From Flavimobilis sp052324925 (GTDB lineage: Bacteria; Actinomycetota; Actinomycetes; Actinomycetales; Cellulomonadaceae), in NCBI GenBank assembly GCA_052324925.1, contig JBQPRE010000001.1: DNA of 64,000 nt, one strand, 5' to 3'. How positions within the stretch are numbered: the stretch's first letter is position 1; each line of letters begins with the position of its first letter. Positions 25,127 through 33,895 of this stretch are shown piece after piece. Both the position numbers and the translations under genes were made by a program. Under the pieces are notes generated by a model. It worked only from the letters and a program-made list of their open reading frames with translations. It was not told where the DNA came from and did not search any database.

Positions 25127-25836
25127 ACCCCGTGCTTGCCGCCGCGCTGCCGTCCGTGCTGCCCACGGCGGCCCGGCCCACCGACTGGGACCGCATGCTC
25201 CCGGCGCTCTGGGAGTCCCTCGGCCAGACCCTCTACATGATCGGCTTCACGCTGCTCGTCGGCGGCGCAGCCGGACTCGTGCTCGGGCTCGCGCTCTACG
25301 TGACCCGGCGCGGCAACCTCTACGGCAACCGCGCGGTCAACCTCGTGCTCAACCTGCTCGTCAACCTCGTACGGCCCATCCCGTTCATCATCTTCCTCAC
25401 CGCGATCGGTCCGCTCACGCTCGCCGTCATCGGCACGACGATCGGCACGACGGCCGTCATCCTGCCCATGACGATCATGGCGACCTTCGCGTTCTCGCGG
25501 CTCGTCGAGCAGAACCTCGTCGCGGTCGACCCGGGCGTCGTCGAGGCCGCGCGCTCGATGGGGGCGTCCAAGCTCCGGGTCATCGCGACGGTGCTCATCC
25601 CCGAGGCGCTCGGCCCGCTCATCCTCGGCTACACGTTCTTGTTCGTCGGCGTCGTCGACATGTCGGCCATGGCAGGCATGGTCGGTGGCGGTGGCATCGG
25701 TGACTTCGCGATCCGCTTCGGCTACCAGCGCTTCAACTGGGAGATCACGTTCGTCGCGGTGCTCGTCATCGTCGTCATCGTCCAGGTCGCTCAGGGCGTC
25801 GGCAACCTCCTGGCGCGCAAGGTCCTGCGGCGCTGA
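25123..25836 (+). CDS. metI: Methionine importer permease MetI
   Basis: This 237-residue permease has five predicted spans and the coupling loop VDPGVVEAARSMGASKLRV that contacts MetN. It begins with an unusually long N-terminal stretch of about 25 residues before the first span. The ATG overlaps the metN stop codon. The gene ends 55 bases before dnaX, which has its own promoter. Confidence 0.95.
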   Translation: MNPVLAAALPSVLPTAARPTDWDRMLPALWESLGQTLYMIGFTLLVGGAAGLVLGLALYVTRRGNLYGNRAVNLVLNLLVNLVRPIPFIIFLTAIGPLTLAVIGTTIGTTAVILPMTIMATFAFSRLVEQNLVAVDPGVVEAARSMGASKLRVIATVLIPEALGPLILGYTFLFVGVVDMSAMAGMVGGGGIGDFAIRFGYQRFNWEITFVAVLVIVVIVQVAQGVGNLLARKVLRR

Positions 25837-25878
25837 CGGGTCGCCCGGACCGCCCCCAAGAATGTCCGACCGACCGCA

Positions 25879-25884
25879 TAGGGT
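25879..25884 (+). promoter_or_regulatory. -10 box of leaderless dnaX promoter
   Basis: TAGGGT lies 7 bases before the GTG start of dnaX. No ribosome site is seen. Confidence 0.55.
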
Positions 25885-25891
25885 GGTGGCC

Positions 25892-28800
25892 GTGAGCACA
25901 GCCCTGTACCGCCGCTACCGTCCGGACTCCTTCGCCGACGTCGTCGGGCAGGAGCACGTCACCGGGCCGCTGCGGCAAGCGCTGCGCTCCAACCGCGTCA
26001 ACCACGCCTACCTCTTCTCAGGCCCCCGCGGCTGTGGCAAGACGACGTCCGCGCGCATCCTTGCGCGGATCCTCAACTGCCACGCCAACACCTCCGAGAG
26101 CCCGACGGACACCCCGTGCGGCACATGCCCGTCGTGCATCGACCTGGCGACAGGTGGCTCCGGCAGCCTCGACGTCGTCGAGATCGACGCGGCAAGCCAC
26201 GGCGGCGTCGACGACGCTCGTGAGCTGCGCGAGCGCGCGACCTTCTCGCCGACGCGCGACCGCTTCAAGATCTTCATCCTCGATGAGGCGCACATGGTGA
26301 CGCCCCAGGGCTTCAACGCGCTCCTCAAGATCGTCGAGGAGCCCCCGGCCTACCTCAAGTTCATCTTCGCGACGACCGAGCCCGACAAGGTCATCGGCAC
26401 GATCCGCTCGCGCACGCACCACTACCCCTTCCGGCTCGTTCCGCCGGAGGTCATGGTCCCGCTGCTCGAGAAGCTCTGCGCGTCCGAGAACGTCGCCGTC
26501 GGCGCGGGCGTGCTGCCGCTCGTCGTACGGGCGGGCGGTGGGTCTGTGCGCGACACGCTCTCCGTCATGGACCAGCTCATCGCCGGGTCGGGGCCCGAGG
26601 GCGTCGACTACGAGCTCGCTGTCGCACTGCTCGGGTACACGCACACGACCCTGCTCGACGACGCGGTCGAGTCGGTCGCGTCGCGCGACGGCGCGGCACT
26701 GTTCCGTGTCGTCGACCGCGTCGTGGGGTCGGGGCACGAGCCCCGACGCTTCGTCGAGGACGTGCTCGAGCGACTGCGCGACCTCATCGTCCTGGCGGTC
26801 TCGGGTGATGACGCGGCGGCCGTGCTGCGCGATGTCCCCGCCGACCAGCTCGAGCGCATGCGCTCGCAGGCCACAGCCATGGGCACGGCCGAGCTCTCGC
26901 GCGCGGCCGACCTCGCGAACGACGCACTCACGACGATGAGCGGCGCCACCTCACCCCGCATGCACCTCGAGCTCTTGTGCGCGCGCCTCCTGCTGCCCGC
27001 CGCGTCCGGCGGCGAGCAGTCCCTCGCGGCGCGGCTAGACCGGCTCGAGCGCGGGCTCGGTCCCGCAGCCGGGCACGGTGGCGCCGCCTCGCCCGACGCC
27101 GCGCACGGCGGCACCGTCCTCGGCATGAACGCTGCCCCACGCCAGGAGGCAGCTCCCGAGGCGACTCGCGGTGAGACTGGGCGTGGGGATGCCGGACGTG
27201 GTGACACCGGGCGCGGGGCCTCGGCCGCACGGGCCGCGCTCGCGGCCGCGACCGGGCGCGCGCCTGGGGCCGCGCCGGCTCCCGCTTCCGCGCCGGTCCC
27301 CGCTTCCGCGTCGGTCCCCGCCACCGCGCCTGCTTCCGCTCCCTCGGACGTGTCGACGGTCGCGGCCGTGCCTGGGACCGTTGCGGACCCTGAGCTCGCA
27401 ATCGTTGCCGCGCCGCGCGCCGAGAACGACGACGTGGCCGTCGCGGACCAGGGGACAACCTCGAGCGCACCGCCGCCGTGGGACCCTCCGACGCCGGCAG
27501 CCGCAGACCCCGTCGCGCAGCCGAACGACGCGCACGAGCCTGCGCAAGAGGTCGCGCCTGAGCCGGAGGTCGAGCCGGCCGCTGCGCATGAGTCTGAGCC
27601 CGAGTCTGTGCCTGTGCCTGTGCCCGTGCCCGTGCCCGAGGCCGAGCGCGCGACCGAACCCGAGGCCGAGGCCGAGGCCGAGCCCGTATCCGTGTCCGTG
27701 TCCGACGGAGAGGTCGAACGCGCGGGCGAGAGCATCCCCGAGGTTGCGCCTGAGCACGTGCACGCACCGGCTCTCGCTGGTGCGCCCGAGGCAGCGACTG
27801 CGTCGTCGTCCGCGCACGACGCTCCGAGCGCACCGACCGACGAGGCCCGTGCTCCGGCAACGACTGCGGGCGAGGACTCCGAGACTCTCCGCCGCCGCTG
27901 GGACGAGGTGCTGGCGACTCTCGCCGACCTCAAGAAGGCCACGTGGGTGCTCGTCAAGGACAACGCCCGTGTCGCCGAGCTCACGCAGACGACCCTGCGC
28001 CTCGCGTTCACCGCGCCCGGCCTCGTAGGGGCGTTCAGCAACGGCCCGCACAGCGGCCTCGTCCAGCAGGCCGTCAAGGAGACCCTCGGCTACGACGTAC
28101 GCGTCGAAGGTGAGGTCCAGGGCGAAGGGGCCGTCAGCGAGAGCGCCCCGTCGCCGGCTCCCACATCGGCCCCGTCGGGTTCGTCGAGCTCGGCTCCCGC
28201 GCTGACCTCCGCGCTGACCTCCGCGCCAGTCGCGTCTGCCGCCGCGCCGGCCGCGTCCGCGCCCGCTGGGCCTGCGTCCGCGCCCGCTGCGCCCCAGGTC
28301 ATCGACTCGTGGGACGTCGTCCCCGTCGGCACCTGGAGCCCCGACGCGCCCGCTGCGCCGACCTCGGCAGCCGCGCCGACCTCGCCAGCCGCGTCGGCCG
28401 AGCACGCTGCACCGGCCTCGTCCGTCGCACCGGCCTCGCCCGTCGCACCGCGCGAGGCAGTCGCACCGCGCGAGGCAGTCGCACCGCACGAGGCCGCCAC
28501 GTCCCCGTCCGCGCCGACGACCCACGACGCACGCCCGATCCCCGCGCGTGCCGAGCCAGTGACCCTGCCTCCCGCGCCCGTGAGCCGGGCCGCCGAGACC
28601 CCCTCCGGCCGCGCCGCGTCCGTCAACCCGGGTCCCGCCGACGCCGTCACGCGACTCAGCGGAGCCGCAGCGGCGCGCGCCGCCGCGCTCGCCGGACGCG
28701 CAGGTGGCAGTCAGTCACGCACCGCGCACACAGACGAGCCCCCGCACGACGACGTCCCCCCGCCCGACGAACCCTCGTACGAGGACTACGAAGACTCGGT

Positions 28801-28894
28801 GCCCTTCACCGAGACGGCACTCATGGGCGTGCCCCTCGTCGTGCAGATTCTCGGCGCCACCGTCCTCGAAGAGATCACCGACCCGGACGCCTGA
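25892..28894 (+). CDS. dnaX: DNA polymerase III gamma/tau subunit with very long low-complexity tail
   Basis: This is the clamp-loader ATPase that opens the sliding clamp and holds polymerase cores together. The AAA+ core has Walker A GPRGCGKT (44-51), a four-Cys zinc module (ILNC..CGTCPSC), Walker B LDEAHM and the sensor/SRC motif IGTIRSRTHHY. Domain III ends near residue 370. About 450 residues of Ala/Pro/Glu-rich, repetitive sequence follow (PVPVPVPVPEAE, AEAEAEPVSVSVS, VAPREAVAPREA), interrupted near residues 665-740 by a folded tau segment (RRRWDEVLATLADLKKATWVLV). The tail ends with LMGVPLVVQILGATVLEEI. At 1000 residues it is far longer than most DnaX proteins. The GTG at 25892 is preferred because RRYRP begins a few residues later. 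Confidence 0.95.
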   Translation: MSTALYRRYRPDSFADVVGQEHVTGPLRQALRSNRVNHAYLFSGPRGCGKTTSARILARILNCHANTSESPTDTPCGTCPSCIDLATGGSGSLDVVEIDAASHGGVDDARELRERATFSPTRDRFKIFILDEAHMVTPQGFNALLKIVEEPPAYLKFIFATTEPDKVIGTIRSRTHHYPFRLVPPEVMVPLLEKLCASENVAVGAGVLPLVVRAGGGSVRDTLSVMDQLIAGSGPEGVDYELAVALLGYTHTTLLDDAVESVASRDGAALFRVVDRVVGSGHEPRRFVEDVLERLRDLIVLAVSGDDAAAVLRDVPADQLERMRSQATAMGTAELSRAADLANDALTTMSGATSPRMHLELLCARLLLPAASGGEQSLAARLDRLERGLGPAAGHGGAASPDAAHGGTVLGMNAAPRQEAAPEATRGETGRGDAGRGDTGRGASAARAALAAATGRAPGAAPAPASAPVPASASVPATAPASAPSDVSTVAAVPGTVADPELAIVAAPRAENDDVAVADQGTTSSAPPPWDPPTPAAADPVAQPNDAHEPAQEVAPEPEVEPAAAHESEPESVPVPVPVPVPEAERATEPEAEAEAEPVSVSVSDGEVERAGESIPEVAPEHVHAPALAGAPEAATASSSAHDAPSAPTDEARAPATTAGEDSETLRRRWDEVLATLADLKKATWVLVKDNARVAELTQTTLRLAFTAPGLVGAFSNGPHSGLVQQAVKETLGYDVRVEGEVQGEGAVSESAPSPAPTSAPSGSSSSAPALTSALTSAPVASAAAPAASAPAGPASAPAAPQVIDSWDVVPVGTWSPDAPAAPTSAAAPTSPAASAEHAAPASSVAPASPVAPREAVAPREAVAPHEAATSPSAPTTHDARPIPARAEPVTLPPAPVSRAAETPSGRAASVNPGPADAVTRLSGAAAARAAALAGRAGGSQSRTAHTDEPPHDDVPPPDEPSYEDYEDSVPFTETALMGVPLVVQILGATVLEEITDPDA

Positions 28895-28938
28895 GCACAC
28901 CCCCGCACGCGGCGGCACTCAGTGTCGGAGCCTGCCGA

Positions 28939-28944
28939 TAGGCT
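28939..28944 (+). promoter_or_regulatory. -10 box of leaderless recR promoter
   Basis: TAGGCT is followed by 6 bases and the GTG of recR, identical in arrangement to the DUF4177 and GH13 genes. Confidence 0.65.
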
Positions 28945-28950
28945 CAAGGG

Positions 28951-29550
28951 GTGTACGAAGGAGCGGTTCAAGACCTCATCGACGAGCTCGGGCGGTTGCC
29001 CGGGGTCGGCCCCAAGAGCGCCCAGCGCATCGCGTTCCACCTGCTTGCAGCAGACGCGGACGACGTGCGTCGCCTCGTCGACGCCCTCACGCAGGTCAAG
29101 GAGCGCGTGAAGTTCTGCGAGGTGTGCGGGAACGTCTCGGAAGAAGAACGCTGCCGCGTCTGCCGTGACGCGCGGCGCAGTCAGACGGTCATCTGCGTCG
29201 TCGAAGAACCCAAGGACGTCGTCGCCATCGAGCGCACGCGCGAGTTCCGCGGGACGTACCACGTGCTCGGTGGGGCCATCAATCCCATCGAGAACGTCGG
29301 GCCCGACGACCTGCGCATCTCCCAGCTCATGGCACGCCTCGCCGACGGCCAGGTCACCGAGGTCATCCTCGCGACTGACCCGAACGTCGAGGGTGAAGCA
29401 ACCGCGACCTACCTCGCGCGTCTGCTCGGCCCCATGGGTCTGCGCGTCACTCGTCTCGCGTCAGGCCTGCCTGTCGGGGGAGACTTGGAGTACGCCGACG
29501 AGGTGACGCTCGGTCGGGCATTCGAGGGACGGAGAGTTGTTCATGGGTGA
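28951..29550 (+). CDS. recR: Recombination mediator RecR
   Basis: This 199-residue protein forms the RecFOR ring that loads RecA at gaps. The helix-hairpin-helix LPGVGPKSAQRIAFHLL covers 16-32, the zinc site is Cys56, Cys59, Cys68 and Cys71, and the Toprim domain holds VVEEPKDVVAIE, LATDPNVEGEATA and the Walker-like tail RLASGLPVGGDLEYADEVTL. The ybaB/ebfC gene that usually lies between dnaX and recR is absent. The stop overlaps the next gene. Confidence 0.97.
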   Translation: MYEGAVQDLIDELGRLPGVGPKSAQRIAFHLLAADADDVRRLVDALTQVKERVKFCEVCGNVSEEERCRVCRDARRSQTVICVVEEPKDVVAIERTREFRGTYHVLGGAINPIENVGPDDLRISQLMARLADGQVTEVILATDPNVEGEATATYLARLLGPMGLRVTRLASGLPVGGDLEYADEVTLGRAFEGRRVVHG

Positions 29551-30133
29551 CGACGCACGCATGGCGCTCCCCGGCGGAGTGAACGAGGTCGAGGGCGCGT
29601 TCGCCGAGCAGGCGAGCCACTTCGTTTCGACGGTCGCACAGATCGCGTCGGGCGCAGCTCCCGACGCCGCGATCCCCGTCCTGCTCCTCGCAACGTCTGA
29701 CATCCTCGCGGCAGGCGCACGCCTGGGTGCGATGATCGACATCGTCCCGGCAGAGGAGTTCGAGCCCGACTCGGGCCCTGACACCGACGTCGAGCCCCTG
29801 CGGCTCGCGCTCGCCACGATCCTCGACGGGCTCGACGCGTACGCCGAGGTCGTCGACCCCGTCCTCGGCGACGAGACCGACCGCACGAGCCTGTCCGACG
29901 GCCTCGCCGAGATCACGCTCGCACTCACCCAGGGCCTCGCCCACCACGAGGCCGGTCACGCAACCGAAGCCCTGTGGTGGTGGCAGTTCACGTACCTGTC
30001 CGGGTGGGGCGCGACCGCAGCCTCCGCAGCACGGGTCCTCGCCCTCATCCTCAGCCACCTTCGGCTCGACGTCGAGGACGACGTCGCCGCCGAGGCCGAG
30101 TACGACGCGTTGCAGCGCCACACGACCGGATGA
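29543..30133 (+). CDS. DUF5063 family protein
   Basis: This protein of about 196 residues is acidic, soluble and mostly helical. It matches the DUF5063 pattern seen next to recR in actinobacteria: FAEQASHFVSTVAQ, then VPAEEFEPDSGPDTDVEPLR, and a C-terminal half with ALWWWQFTYLSGWGATAASAARVL. No catalytic motif is known. The ATG at 29543 has GGAGAG 6 bases upstream. It overlaps recR at its start and the TauE gene at its end (ATGA), so the three are co-translated. A link to recombination is guilt by association only. Confidence 0.85.
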   Translation: MGDDARMALPGGVNEVEGAFAEQASHFVSTVAQIASGAAPDAAIPVLLLATSDILAAGARLGAMIDIVPAEEFEPDSGPDTDVEPLRLALATILDGLDAYAEVVDPVLGDETDRTSLSDGLAEITLALTQGLAHHEAGHATEALWWWQFTYLSGWGATAASAARVLALILSHLRLDVEDDVAAEAEYDALQRHTTG

Positions 30134-30915
30134 CCTCAGGCGGCCTCGACCTGTCGACGACGACGATCCTGCTGCTCGTCGTCGCCGGCTTCACCGCCGG
30201 GTGGGTCGACGCCGTCGTCGGCGGTGGTGGTCTCGTCCAGCTGCCCGCGCTCCTCCTCGTCCCCGGCATCAGCCCCGTCCAGGCGCTCGCGACCAACAAG
30301 CTCGCCGGGATCATGGGCACGTCCGTCGCCGCCGTGACCTTCTACAGGCGCGTCGGCCCCGACCTGCGCACAGCCGCGCCGATGGCCGCGTGCGCGTTCG
30401 GCGGCGCCATCGGCGGCGCCGCCCTCGCGAGCCGCATCCCCGCCGATCTCTTCACGCCCATCATCCTCGTCGTCCTCATCGGCGTCGCCGCGTGGACCCT
30501 CCTGCGGCCCGCGCTCGGCACGTCCTCCGAGCTGCGGTGGGAGGGCAACCGGCACCGCCTGACCGCGGCCGCCGTCGGCCTCGCGATCGGTGCGTACGAC
30601 GGGCTCCTCGGCCCCGGCACGGGAACGTTCCTCGTCATCAGCCTCGTCGGCCTCCTCGGCTACGCGTTCCTGCCCGCCTCCGCGATCGCCAAGATCGTCA
30701 ACTTCGCGACCAACGCCGGAGCTCTCGTGATCTTCGTGCCGCACGGAGCCGTCCTCTGGGGACTCGGGCTCGTCGTCGGCGCCGCCAACCTGTGCGGCGG
30801 CTACCTCGGAGCGCGCATGGCCGTCGCGCGCGGGTCCGGATTCGTGAGGGTCGTCTTCGTGCTCGTCGTCTCCGTGCTCATCGTGCGTCTTGGCTGGCAG
30901 GTGCTCTCCCGGTGA
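30130..30915 (+). CDS. TauE/SafE-family sulfite/sulfonate exporter-like membrane protein
   Basis: This 261-residue protein has eight predicted spans in two repeats. Each repeat opens with the family motif: GWVDAVVGGGGLVQLPALLLV near residue 25 and YDGLLGPGTGTFLVI near residue 160. TauE/SafE proteins export small anions such as sulfite, sulfoacetate or other organic acids. The substrate is unknown. The ATG at 30130 overlaps the DUF5063 stop codon. Confidence 0.9.
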   Translation: MTSGGLDLSTTTILLLVVAGFTAGWVDAVVGGGGLVQLPALLLVPGISPVQALATNKLAGIMGTSVAAVTFYRRVGPDLRTAAPMAACAFGGAIGGAALASRIPADLFTPIILVVLIGVAAWTLLRPALGTSSELRWEGNRHRLTAAAVGLAIGAYDGLLGPGTGTFLVISLVGLLGYAFLPASAIAKIVNFATNAGALVIFVPHGAVLWGLGLVVGAANLCGGYLGARMAVARGSGFVRVVFVLVVSVLIVRLGWQVLSR

Positions 30916-31059
30916 CCTGGCGGTCGACCTCGGGCGGGCAGGTCTCGCGCCCTGCCCCGCGGCAGAGTCGATCAAAAGGGCTGCCGTCCGTAGCGATCCG
31001 CAGTACCGTGGAAGAAGGTCGTGCGCGTCCGGCGCGCGCTGGGAGGAAGGAGGTGGCGT

Positions 31060-31245
31060 ATGGGCATCGATGACCTCGCCGCTAAGGCGAAGAGTGCACT
31101 GGCGGACCACGGCGACAAGGTCTCGGACGGTCTGGACAAGGCCGCCGAGTTCGTGAAGTCGAAGACGTCCGATGACGTCGACACGAAGATCGACTCCGCT
31201 GTCGACGCCGCCCAGGGCTTCATCGCCAAGCAGCAGCAGGCCTGA
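31060..31245 (+). CDS. Small MT0933-type antitoxin-like protein
   Basis: This is a 61-residue, highly charged, Ala-rich helical protein (GIDDLAAKAKSALADHGDKVSDGLDKAAEFV, shortened) that fits the MT0933_antitox family, named after a putative mycobacterial antitoxin. No toxin gene is adjacent. Many such genes are solitary, and the sequence also resembles stress-related CsbD or LEA-like small proteins. The ATG at 31060 has a strong GGAAGGAGG ribosome site 6 bases upstream. A hairpin follows the stop codon. Confidence 0.75.
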   Translation: MGIDDLAAKAKSALADHGDKVSDGLDKAAEFVKSKTSDDVDTKIDSAVDAAQGFIAKQQQA

Positions 31246-31256
31246 GAATCAGCCCC

Positions 31257-31292
31257 CGACGCCCGCACCCCCTCACGGCGGTGCGGGCGTCG
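31257..31292 (+). terminator. Terminator after the small antitoxin-like gene
   Basis: A perfect 13-bp stem (31257-31269 with 31280-31292) and a 10-base loop lie 12 bases after the stop codon. No T-run follows. Confidence 0.7.
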
Positions 31293-31448
31293 TGCTGTCG
31301 GCGCGGCGGTGCAGCGGCGCGGCGGTGCGGATAGCGGATCGTGACGTGGGGAGCGTACGGATCGACTATCGACGGGCCGACGCCCGGGTACAGGGGGCGC
31401 AGTGGTCCGGGGGGCGGACGGGGCGTGGTTCTCGCCGGCCGGCGCGGC

Positions 31449-31454
31449 TACGAT
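31449..31454 (+). promoter_or_regulatory. Probable -10 box of lysC-asd
   Basis: TACGAT stands about 66 bases before the lysC ATG, so this message would have a leader of about 60 bases. No -35 element matches well. I see no lysine riboswitch in the leader. Confidence 0.45.
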
Positions 31455-31520
31455 GACGACGTTCGAGCACACATCTGGTGGACGTTTAGATCAACGGGAC
31501 CAGTGAAGAAAAGAGAACAC

Positions 31521-32804
31521 ATGGCACTCATCGTGCAGAAATATGGCGGCTCCTCGGTGTCCGACGCCGAGAGCATCAAGCGTGTAGCCAAGCGCATCGC
31601 CGAGTCGAAGCGGGCGGGGAACGACGTCGTCGTCGTGGTCTCTGCCATGGGCGACACGACGGACGAGCTCATCGACCTCGCCCAGCAGGTCACGCCTGCG
31701 CCTCCGCAGCGAGAGATGGACATCCTCCTCACCGCGGGCGAGCGCATCTCGATGTCGCTGCTCGCGATGGCGATCAACAACCTCGGCGTCAAGGCCAAGT
31801 CCTTCACGGGTCAGCAGGCCGGCGTCATCACGGACGCCGTGCACGGCAAGGCGCACATCGTCGACGTCGTGCCCTCGCGCGTGCGCGAGACCATCGAGAA
31901 GGGCTCGGTCGCGATCGTCGCCGGGTTCCAGGGCGTCACCCGCGACACGAACGACGTGACGACGCTCGGCCGCGGCGGCTCTGACACGACCGCCGTCGCG
32001 CTCGCGGCGGGGCTCGGCGCGGACGTCTGCGAGATCTACTCGGACGTCGACGGCGTGTTCACGGCCGACCCGCGGATCGTGCCCGCGGCCCGCAAGGTCG
32101 AGCGGCTCACGTACGAGGAGATGCTCGAGATGGCGGCGAGCGGGGCGAAGATCCTTCACCTGCGCTGCGTCGAGTACGGGCGTCGCTACGACGTGCCGAT
32201 CCACGTGCGGTCCTCCTTCTCCGGCAAGGAGGGCACCCTCGTGACCAACCGACCCCAGACTGCCGACAACGGCGAGGAGCTCCCGATGGAAGACCCGATC
32301 ATCACCGGCGTGGCTCACGACCGGTCCGAGGCCAAGATCACCGTCGTCGGCGTGCCCGACGTCCCCGGAACCGCAGCGCGCATCTTCGAGGTCGTCGCGA
32401 CCGCGGGCGCGAACATCGACATGATCGTCCAGAACATCTCCGCCGCGCAGACGGGCCTCACGGACATCTCCTTCTCGCTTCCTGAGGGTGATGTTCCGGC
32501 GACGCTCGCGGCGCTGCGCGTCGCCCAGGACGAGATCAAGTTTGAGTCGTTGCAGTTCGACGACCAGATCGGCAAGCTCTCGCTCGTCGGTGCGGGCATG
32601 AAGTCGAGCCCCGGTGTCTCGGCGAAGCTCTTCGGTGCGCTGCGCGACGCAGGCATCAACATCGAGATGATCTCGACCTCCGAGATCCGTATCTCTGTCG
32701 TCACGCGCGAGGACTCCCTTGATGACGCGGTGCGCGCCGTGCACTCGGCGTTCGGGCTCGACGGTGACGCAGAGGCCGTCGTCTACGCAGGAACGGGGCG
32801 TTGA
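31521..32804 (+). CDS. lysC: Aspartate kinase, alpha subunit
   Basis: This 427-residue enzyme phosphorylates aspartate, the first step to lysine, threonine, methionine and diaminopimelate. The kinase domain begins IVQKYGGSSV and holds GRGGSDTTAVALAAGL and the SDVDGVFTADPR nucleotide region. Two ACT domains follow from about residue 265 (KITVVGVPDVPGTAARIFE, LSLVGAGMKSSPGVSAKLF), which bind feedback effectors. An internal Met256 with its own ribosome site can start a 172-residue beta subunit, as in Corynebacterium. asd follows after 3 bases. Confidence 0.96.
   Translation: MALIVQKYGGSSVSDAESIKRVAKRIAESKRAGNDVVVVVSAMGDTTDELIDLAQQVTPAPPQREMDILLTAGERISMSLLAMAINNLGVKAKSFTGQQAGVITDAVHGKAHIVDVVPSRVRETIEKGSVAIVAGFQGVTRDTNDVTTLGRGGSDTTAVALAAGLGADVCEIYSDVDGVFTADPRIVPAARKVERLTYEEMLEMAASGAKILHLRCVEYGRRYDVPIHVRSSFSGKEGTLVTNRPQTADNGEELPMEDPIITGVAHDRSEAKITVVGVPDVPGTAARIFEVVATAGANIDMIVQNISAAQTGLTDISFSLPEGDVPATLAALRVAQDEIKFESLQFDDQIGKLSLVGAGMKSSPGVSAKLFGALRDAGINIEMISTSEIRISVVTREDSLDDAVRAVHSAFGLDGDAEAVVYAGTGR
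32286..32804 (+). CDS. Aspartate kinase beta subunit (internal in-frame start of lysC)
   Basis: GAGGAG at 32274-32279 stands 6 bases before the ATG for Met256. Translation from here gives the two ACT domains only, 172 residues. In Corynebacterium glutamicum an in-frame internal start of lysC makes a beta subunit of the same length, giving an alpha2beta2 enzyme. The ribosome site is visible in the sequence. That the start is used here is inferred. Confidence 0.65.
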   Translation: MEDPIITGVAHDRSEAKITVVGVPDVPGTAARIFEVVATAGANIDMIVQNISAAQTGLTDISFSLPEGDVPATLAALRVAQDEIKFESLQFDDQIGKLSLVGAGMKSSPGVSAKLFGALRDAGINIEMISTSEIRISVVTREDSLDDAVRAVHSAFGLDGDAEAVVYAGTGR

Positions 32805-32807
32805 ACC

Positions 32808-33881
32808 ATGACTGAGAACCTCACTGTTGCTCTTGTGGGCGCGACCGGACAGGTCGGTGCCGTCATGCGCCGGCTCCTGGTCGAGCGTGACTTTCCTGTC
32901 GGTGCGATCCGGTTCTTCGCCTCGGCGCGTTCGGCGGGCAAGGTGCTCGACTGGAAGGGCACGGACGTCGTCGTCGAGGACGTCGAGACTGCGGACCTCG
33001 CGGGGATTGATATCGCGCTGTTCTCGGCCGGGGGCTCAACGTCGGTCGCGCAGGCCGAGCGCTTTGCCGCGGCGGGGGCCGTCGTCATCGACAACTCCTC
33101 CGCGTGGCGCCTCGACCCGGACGTTCCGCTCGTCGTCTCGGAGGTCAACCCGGACGCCGTCCTCGAGGCCCGCAAGGGCATCATCGCGAACCCCAACTGC
33201 ACGACGATGGCCGCGATGCCCGTCCTCAAGCCGCTCTCGGATGCGGCTGGGCTGCAGCGTCTCATCGTCTCGACGTACCAGGCCGTCTCAGGCTCGGGCC
33301 TTGCCGGCGCAACCGAGCTTGCCGATCAGGTGCGGGCCGCGGTTGCGGGCGACGTCCCGCTCGAGGAGCTCGTCACCGACGGGTCCGCCGTCACGCTGCC
33401 GGAGCCGAGCAAGTACGTGCGGAACATTGCGTTCAACGTCGTCGCCGTTGCGGGCAGCATCGTCGAGGACGGGTCGCTCGAGACCGACGAGGAGCAGAAG
33501 CTCCGCAACGAGTCGCGCAAGATCCTCGGTCTGCCGGACCTCGCGGTCTCGGGCACGTGCGTGCGCGTGCCCGTGTTCTCGGGTCACTCGCTCGTCGTCA
33601 ACGCCGAGTTTGGTGAGCCCCTGTCGCCCGAGCAGGCGACGGCGCTCCTCGAGGCGGCGCCGGGCGTCGAGGTGACCGACGTACCCAACCCCCTGCAGGC
33701 GGCGGGCGCCGACCCGTCGTTCGTCGGTCGCATCCGCGTCGACCAGTCGGTTCCGGGTGGCCGCGGGCTCGCGCTGTTCATCTCGAACGACAACCTGCGC
33801 AAGGGCGCCGCGCTCAATGCGGTGCAGATTGCCGAAGTTGTTGCGCCGCGCCTCGCTGAGGTGCGTGCAGCGCGCGTCTGA
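32808..33881 (+). CDS. asd: Aspartate-semialdehyde dehydrogenase
   Basis: This 357-residue enzyme reduces aspartyl phosphate with NADPH to aspartate semialdehyde. The Rossmann motif GATGQVG is at 11-17, the nucleophile Cys131 is in NPNCTTMA, and the substrate-binding motif is near GLPDLAVSGTCVRVPVFSGHS with the catalytic His. It belongs to the operon with lysC (3-base gap). A strong hairpin ends the operon. Confidence 0.96.
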   Translation: MTENLTVALVGATGQVGAVMRRLLVERDFPVGAIRFFASARSAGKVLDWKGTDVVVEDVETADLAGIDIALFSAGGSTSVAQAERFAAAGAVVIDNSSAWRLDPDVPLVVSEVNPDAVLEARKGIIANPNCTTMAAMPVLKPLSDAAGLQRLIVSTYQAVSGSGLAGATELADQVRAAVAGDVPLEELVTDGSAVTLPEPSKYVRNIAFNVVAVAGSIVEDGSLETDEEQKLRNESRKILGLPDLAVSGTCVRVPVFSGHSLVVNAEFGEPLSPEQATALLEAAPGVEVTDVPNPLQAAGADPSFVGRIRVDQSVPGGRGLALFISNDNLRKGAALNAVQIAEVVAPRLAEVRAARV

Positions 33882-33895
33882 GCTTGGGCGCCGTC

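Noticed and set aside
25685..25891. Longer N-terminus of DnaX
   Set aside because: It overlaps the metI gene and the family begins at the RRYRP motif just after GTG 25892.
31246..31520. Lysine riboswitch in the lysC leader
   Set aside because: The gap is GC-rich with no lysine-box elements that I can identify.
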